40,799 nt of DNA from Streptomyces colonosanans (GTDB lineage: Bacteria > Actinomycetota > Actinomycetes > Streptomycetales > Streptomycetaceae). The first letter of the stretch is position 1. Each line of letters opens with the position of its first letter. Of this stretch, positions 37,697 to 40,799 are shown one piece after another. Location: assembly GCF_001866645.1 (NCBI RefSeq), contig NZ_MLYP01000109.1, positions 1-40,799 on the forward strand, given 5' to 3'. The position numbers were made by a program, and so were the translations under genes. A model generated the notes under the pieces. The model was not told the DNA's origin and did not search any database. It saw only the letters and a program-made list of their open reading frames with translations.

Positions 37697-40267
37697 CTAG
37701 TCCTCCGCCAGCTCCGCCACCCCCGTCACCCGGTGCAGTGCATACGTGCGGACCTCGTCCGCCGTGTGGTCGTAGGCCGTGACGAAGCCTCCCTCGACCC
37801 GGACGGGCGCGATGAGGCGTTGGGTGGCGGCCCCCTCGGCGTTGACGTAGCCGATCCAGACGGAGCCGCCGGTGAGGACCGCGGCCTGCATGGTGGCCAG
37901 GGTCTCGGCGGAGGTGGTGCGGGGGAGGTCGCTGCTCTCGGCGGGTGCTCCGCCGGTCTTGTGGGGGGTCGTGGAGGCCAGGTCGCCGGCGCGGATGGCG
38001 CGGAGGGCCGCCGTGAGGAGTGCGGTGTCCGGGGCCGGGGGCCCGTCCGGGACCGGCGTCGGCGGAGTACGCGGCGGGGTGCGGTGGGCGTGCGCGCGGG
38101 CGATCAGGACGTCGCCCTCGGCGGACTCCGCGGCCGGGGCGAACCCCAGCGCCCGCAGTCCGTCCAGGAGCGTCGCCGGGTCGGTCTGGGCCGCCACGAC
38201 CGTTGGGGCCAGCCGTCGCAGACGCAGGGAGGCCGCGCGCTTGTCGGCAAGGATCTCGTTCAGCAGGGCGTCGTCGTCGCAGCGCACATACGCCGAGGCC
38301 GCCCCGACGCGCAGATGCCCGTGCCTGCGGGCCACGTCGTCGATCAGATAGGTGAGCGGCTGCGGAACCGGGGTGCGGGAGTGCGTGGCGAGGAACGCGT
38401 GCAGGTCCGAGGCCGAACGGCCCGCGTCCAGGGCGCGGCGCACGGACGCGGGTGTGAAGCGGTAGACCGTCGCACCGCCCTTCGACTCGACGTCCGCGAG
38501 CACGCCGAGCACCTCGGCCAGCGGGCGCTCCAGCGGGCCGGGGGCCACCGCCGTCAGGTCCGCCTGGAGCAGCACATGGTCCAGGGGCTCGGGGAGCAGC
38601 GGGGCGAGGAGGTGTGCGGCGCGGGAGGCGGCCGCCGTCCGCTCCGCGGCGGTGACGGGTTCGCCGTGGACGGGCCGGTGGTGCTGCCGGTGCACGGGGA
38701 GCTTGTCGCCCGGTCCGGTCGGGGCCGGCGGGTGGTCCGGGAGCTCGCCGAGCAGGGCGCGGCCGTGCGTGGACAGGGCGCCGCGGCCCGTGACGCCCAA
38801 CGCCTCGGCCTCGGACAGAGTCCACCCGGCGAGGCGAGTCCGCAGATCGTCGGCCGTCGGCCGGTCACCGCGCGAGGGGCGCTCCCAGCTCAGACGGGAC
38901 AGGAGCGAGTCGGTGGTGGCCGAGACACCCTCGGGCAGACCGGCGAGCAGGGTCAGGACGCGATGGCGGACCTCCGGCGCGGCCGAGCGGTCGAGGCCGG
39001 GGCCGAGCGCGGAGAGCGTACGGTCCTTGGCGTCCCGGCCGCCGACCAGGCCCGGGGTGCGGGTCGCCGTGAGCCAGGCAGTGGCGAGGCAAGTCCACTG
39101 CTCGGTGGCGGGCAGGTCCCGCCACTCGTCGTACGCGGGGGTCGCCGCGTACCGCTCGTCGGCCTCGCTGTCCGACGCCAACAGGCCTGCCGCGTAGGCC
39201 AGTTCGACCCAGAAGGTGGCGGCGGGCTCGGACAGGTCGAGCGCCACGGCCGTCCGTTTGAGGTCGCGCACGCTCAGGCCGCCCGCGCGCAGCACCAGCG
39301 GACCGCCCTCGTCCCAGTCCTTGAGCAGCTCCTCGATCGTCGCGAGCGCCGTGTACGCCTGGGCGGCAGCCGTCGCGTCCACCACCTGTGGACGGTGCGT
39401 CGCACCGGTCTCCACGGGCGGCGGGAGCGGCTCTGTGTGGCGGTGCGCGCGGCCGGAGCGCAGATGCAGGGCGACCTCGCGGGGGAGTACGACCGTGCCC
39501 GGCGCCGTCGGCAGCAGCAGGCCCCGGTCGAGGAGCCAGCGCAGGCGCGGGGCGGGGTCCGGGGTGACCTGGCCGTACGGCGGGCCCCACACCAGCCGGG
39601 ACAGTACGTCGAGGGATTCGGCGGGGGCCGTCGCAAGGAGCGCGGAGATGCGGGCGCGGTCGGTGAACAGGGCGGTGAGCGAGGCCACGGCGGACACGGC
39701 GTCGTGGGTGGTGGGCAGCCCGGTGGCGGTCAGGATCTCCTGGATCCGGCCGGGGGACATTCCCGCGGTGGCCTCGGCGACGGTGGGGCCGAGGCCGGTG
39801 GGCGAAGGGTGCTGCGGGGAGGGGGCGAGCAGTTCGCGGGCCTGGCGGACGAGACGGAGGCGCTCGTCGGTGCCCCAGACGAGGGCCTGTTCACGGAGGG
39901 CGCCCAGGGTGTGGGGGAGGGCCTCGGTGACGACGGGGTCGGCCTGCTGGCCGCCGTCGCCGGCCAGCAGGCCGAGGAGTTCGTCGTACGACGCCGGGTC
40001 CGCGGCCACGGCCAGGGCCTGCGCGGTCTGCAGGGCGAACCGGTCGAGGCGCTCCAGCGCGCGGACGACGCTCGCACGGGTGGCGGCGCGGGCGGCGAGC
40101 TGGGCGAGGTCGGTGGGGACGGGCGTGATGAGGTCCGGGCGGGCACGGAGGAGGGCCGACAGGGAGGCGTCGTCCCGCGCGCGCAGGGACTCGGCCAGCG
40201 AGCGGGGGGCCGTGGTGCCGCCGCCGGTGGCCGGGGGTTCCTTGCGCGAGCGCTCCTCGGGGGTCAT
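37697..40267 (-). CDS. Helicase_C_3/WYL-like protein, partner of XPB
   Basis: An 856-residue protein of the actinobacterial family that usually accompanies XPB (Rv0862c next to Rv0861c in M. tuberculosis, from memory). The N-terminal half has helical repeats with winged-helix-like parts (LAQLAARAATRASVVRALERLDRFALQTAQALAVAAD; VRDLKRTAVALDLSEPAATFWVELAYAAGLL). The Helicase_C_3 segment lies about 555-700 (VLLQADLTAVAPGPL...LTYLIDDVARRHGHLRVGAASAYVRCDD). The C-terminal 80 residues are WYL-like (GSVWIGYVNAEGAATQRLIAPVRVEGGFVTAYDHTADEVRTYALHRV). No Walker A is present, so it is not a helicase alone. It is on the same strand as XPB but now 8 kb away because of the island. Confidence 0.85.
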   Translation of the reverse strand: MTPEERSRKEPPATGGGTTAPRSLAESLRARDDASLSALLRARPDLITPVPTDLAQLAARAATRASVVRALERLDRFALQTAQALAVAADPASYDELLGLLAGDGGQQADPVVTEALPHTLGALREQALVWGTDERLRLVRQARELLAPSPQHPSPTGLGPTVAEATAGMSPGRIQEILTATGLPTTHDAVSAVASLTALFTDRARISALLATAPAESLDVLSRLVWGPPYGQVTPDPAPRLRWLLDRGLLLPTAPGTVVLPREVALHLRSGRAHRHTEPLPPPVETGATHRPQVVDATAAAQAYTALATIEELLKDWDEGGPLVLRAGGLSVRDLKRTAVALDLSEPAATFWVELAYAAGLLASDSEADERYAATPAYDEWRDLPATEQWTCLATAWLTATRTPGLVGGRDAKDRTLSALGPGLDRSAAPEVRHRVLTLLAGLPEGVSATTDSLLSRLSWERPSRGDRPTADDLRTRLAGWTLSEAEALGVTGRGALSTHGRALLGELPDHPPAPTGPGDKLPVHRQHHRPVHGEPVTAAERTAAASRAAHLLAPLLPEPLDHVLLQADLTAVAPGPLERPLAEVLGVLADVESKGGATVYRFTPASVRRALDAGRSASDLHAFLATHSRTPVPQPLTYLIDDVARRHGHLRVGAASAYVRCDDDALLNEILADKRAASLRLRRLAPTVVAAQTDPATLLDGLRALGFAPAAESAEGDVLIARAHAHRTPPRTPPTPVPDGPPAPDTALLTAALRAIRAGDLASTTPHKTGGAPAESSDLPRTTSAETLATMQAAVLTGGSVWIGYVNAEGAATQRLIAPVRVEGGFVTAYDHTADEVRTYALHRVTGVAELAED

Positions 40268-40452
40268 CCGGTCAACGGTAGCGGGTGAGGCGGGACGGTG
40301 CGGGGGGCGGCGCCGTTCGGCACGGTCCGAGCCCGCGCGGCGTGCGAGGAGGAGGCCGCCGGTGCCGACACGGGGGTCTGAGGCCGGAGCCCCCGGGGGC
40401 GGCGTGCCCGGGATACGGTACGGGTGAACGCGGCGTACCCCGGAGGGACTTC

Positions 40453-40799
40453 GTGGGGATCGAGAGCGACCAGCTGGTCTTCGACTATCTGAGCAGGGTC
40501 GGAGACGTGGCCCAGCAGCGCCAGCTGCCGTCGGGCGCGCGCATGCGGCTCGTCTCCGGGCTGCGCCACGAGATCGACCGGAGCCGGGCGCAGTCCCCGG
40601 CCGACAACCCGGCCGCCGTGCGCCGCATCCTCGCCCGCCTCGGCACTCCCGACGAAGTCGTGGCCGCCGCGTCCGCCGACGCTCCCGGCGGCTCCCCGGG
40701 CAGCTTCACCGCGGACGTACCCGCCCAGCGCACGGGCGCGGCGGACGACCGCCCCAAGGGCCTGCGCCGCGTCGTACCCCGTCCCCGCCCCGCCGAGCC
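40453..40799 (+). CDS. Hypothetical protein, 5' part only (truncated by window end)
   Basis: GTG 40453 follows CGGAGGGA. The frame is open to the window end: VGIESDQLVFDYLSRVGDVA, then ARMRLVSGLRHEIDRSRA, then VRRILARLGTPDEVVAAA. The helix pattern with LRHEID and RLGTPDEV resembles the short N-terminal helical (HAAS-type) domain found in front of membrane or regulatory proteins of actinobacteria. A Pro/Arg-rich stretch follows. The rest of the gene lies outside this window, so no function is given. It is divergent from the Helicase_C_3 gene with a 185-bp gap. Confidence 0.75.
   Translation, partial: MGIESDQLVFDYLSRVGDVAQQRQLPSGARMRLVSGLRHEIDRSRAQSPADNPAAVRRILARLGTPDEVVAAASADAPGGSPGSFTADVPAQRTGAADDRPKGLRRVVPRPRPAE

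Noticed and set aside
37733..40288. An 851-codon plus-strand open frame opposite the Helicase_C_3 gene
   Set aside because: Gly/Arg/Val-rich shadow frame with no recognisable fold; the minus-strand protein is conserved in type.
1..40799. CRISPR arrays, tRNA or rRNA genes, insertion sequences
   Set aside because: None seen: no regularly spaced repeats, no cloverleaf or rRNA-like stretches noticed, and no transposase frames. A tRNAscan or Infernal run was not possible.

Overview
The window is high-GC chromosomal DNA from an actinomycete, almost certainly a Streptomyces. The evidence is dense third-position G/C, many GTG starts, DasR-type and CIRCE operators, a CdgB-type diguanylate cyclase, the otsAB/gpgS block and a groEL2 with its own leader. 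From memory, gene order resembles the S. coelicolor SCO4281-SCO4320 region (cdgB, nagA/nagK, the threonine-synthase-like gene, a cold-shock gene, groEL2, murQ), so most of the window is chromosomal core.

Layout. 1-4.3 kb: a GNAT acetyltransferase, a flavin reductase, the c-di-GMP enzyme CdgB behind a palindromic operator, and a membrane-anchored carbohydrate-binding protein. 4.3-7.6 kb: a leftward amino-sugar operon nagK-nagA-PfkB kinase with two DasR-like boxes. 7.7-11.4 kb: a DUF3263 protein, trehalose phosphatase and synthase, and glucosyl-3-phosphoglycerate synthase. 11.6-13.5 kb: a SAM-I riboswitch, a threonine-synthase-like PLP enzyme and a MoaD/ThiS-like sulfur carrier. I read this as the MetM/MetO route from O-phosphohomoserine to homocysteine, not as threonine synthesis. 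13.5-16.3 kb: a cold-shock protein with a long structured leader, then groEL2 with a three-half-site CIRCE region. 16.4-25.3 kb: an old-yellow-enzyme homologue, murQ with an RpiR regulator, a DinB/MDMPI-GNAT fusion, an MFS exporter, an HD protein, cutC with a DasR-like box, and a secreted or lipid-anchored serine protease. 25.4-29.7 kb: a HelD-like helicase, a small protein and an XPB-type helicase.

29,663-36,959 is a 7.3-kb integrative element. A large serine integrase lies 40 bp from the left junction. The cargo is a DinB-like protein, a coupled pair (class I aminoacyl-tRNA-synthetase-like enzyme plus ASCH protein), an XRE-TPR regulator operon with two unknown genes, and a nucleoside-2-deoxyribosyltransferase-like protein. 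An 8-bp direct repeat (TGGACGAT) marks both ends. The element entered codons 6-8 of the XPB gene. The displaced native start (MNGPLIVQ) is still readable at the right end. At the left end, element DNA supplies a new RBS, GTG start and the first codons (MSCL), restoring the frame into IVQSDK. The insertion also separates XPB from the Helicase_C_3/WYL-like protein at 37.7-40.3 kb that I would expect next to it.

How the parts connect: NagK/NagA and MurQ feed wall-derived amino sugars into central metabolism under DasR and RpiR control. The riboswitch ties homocysteine supply to SAM. The strongest items for follow-up are the 5'-end-replacing integration, the riboswitch-metM-metO cassette, and the synthetase-like/ASCH pair. 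All assignments come from reading the sequence; no database search was run.
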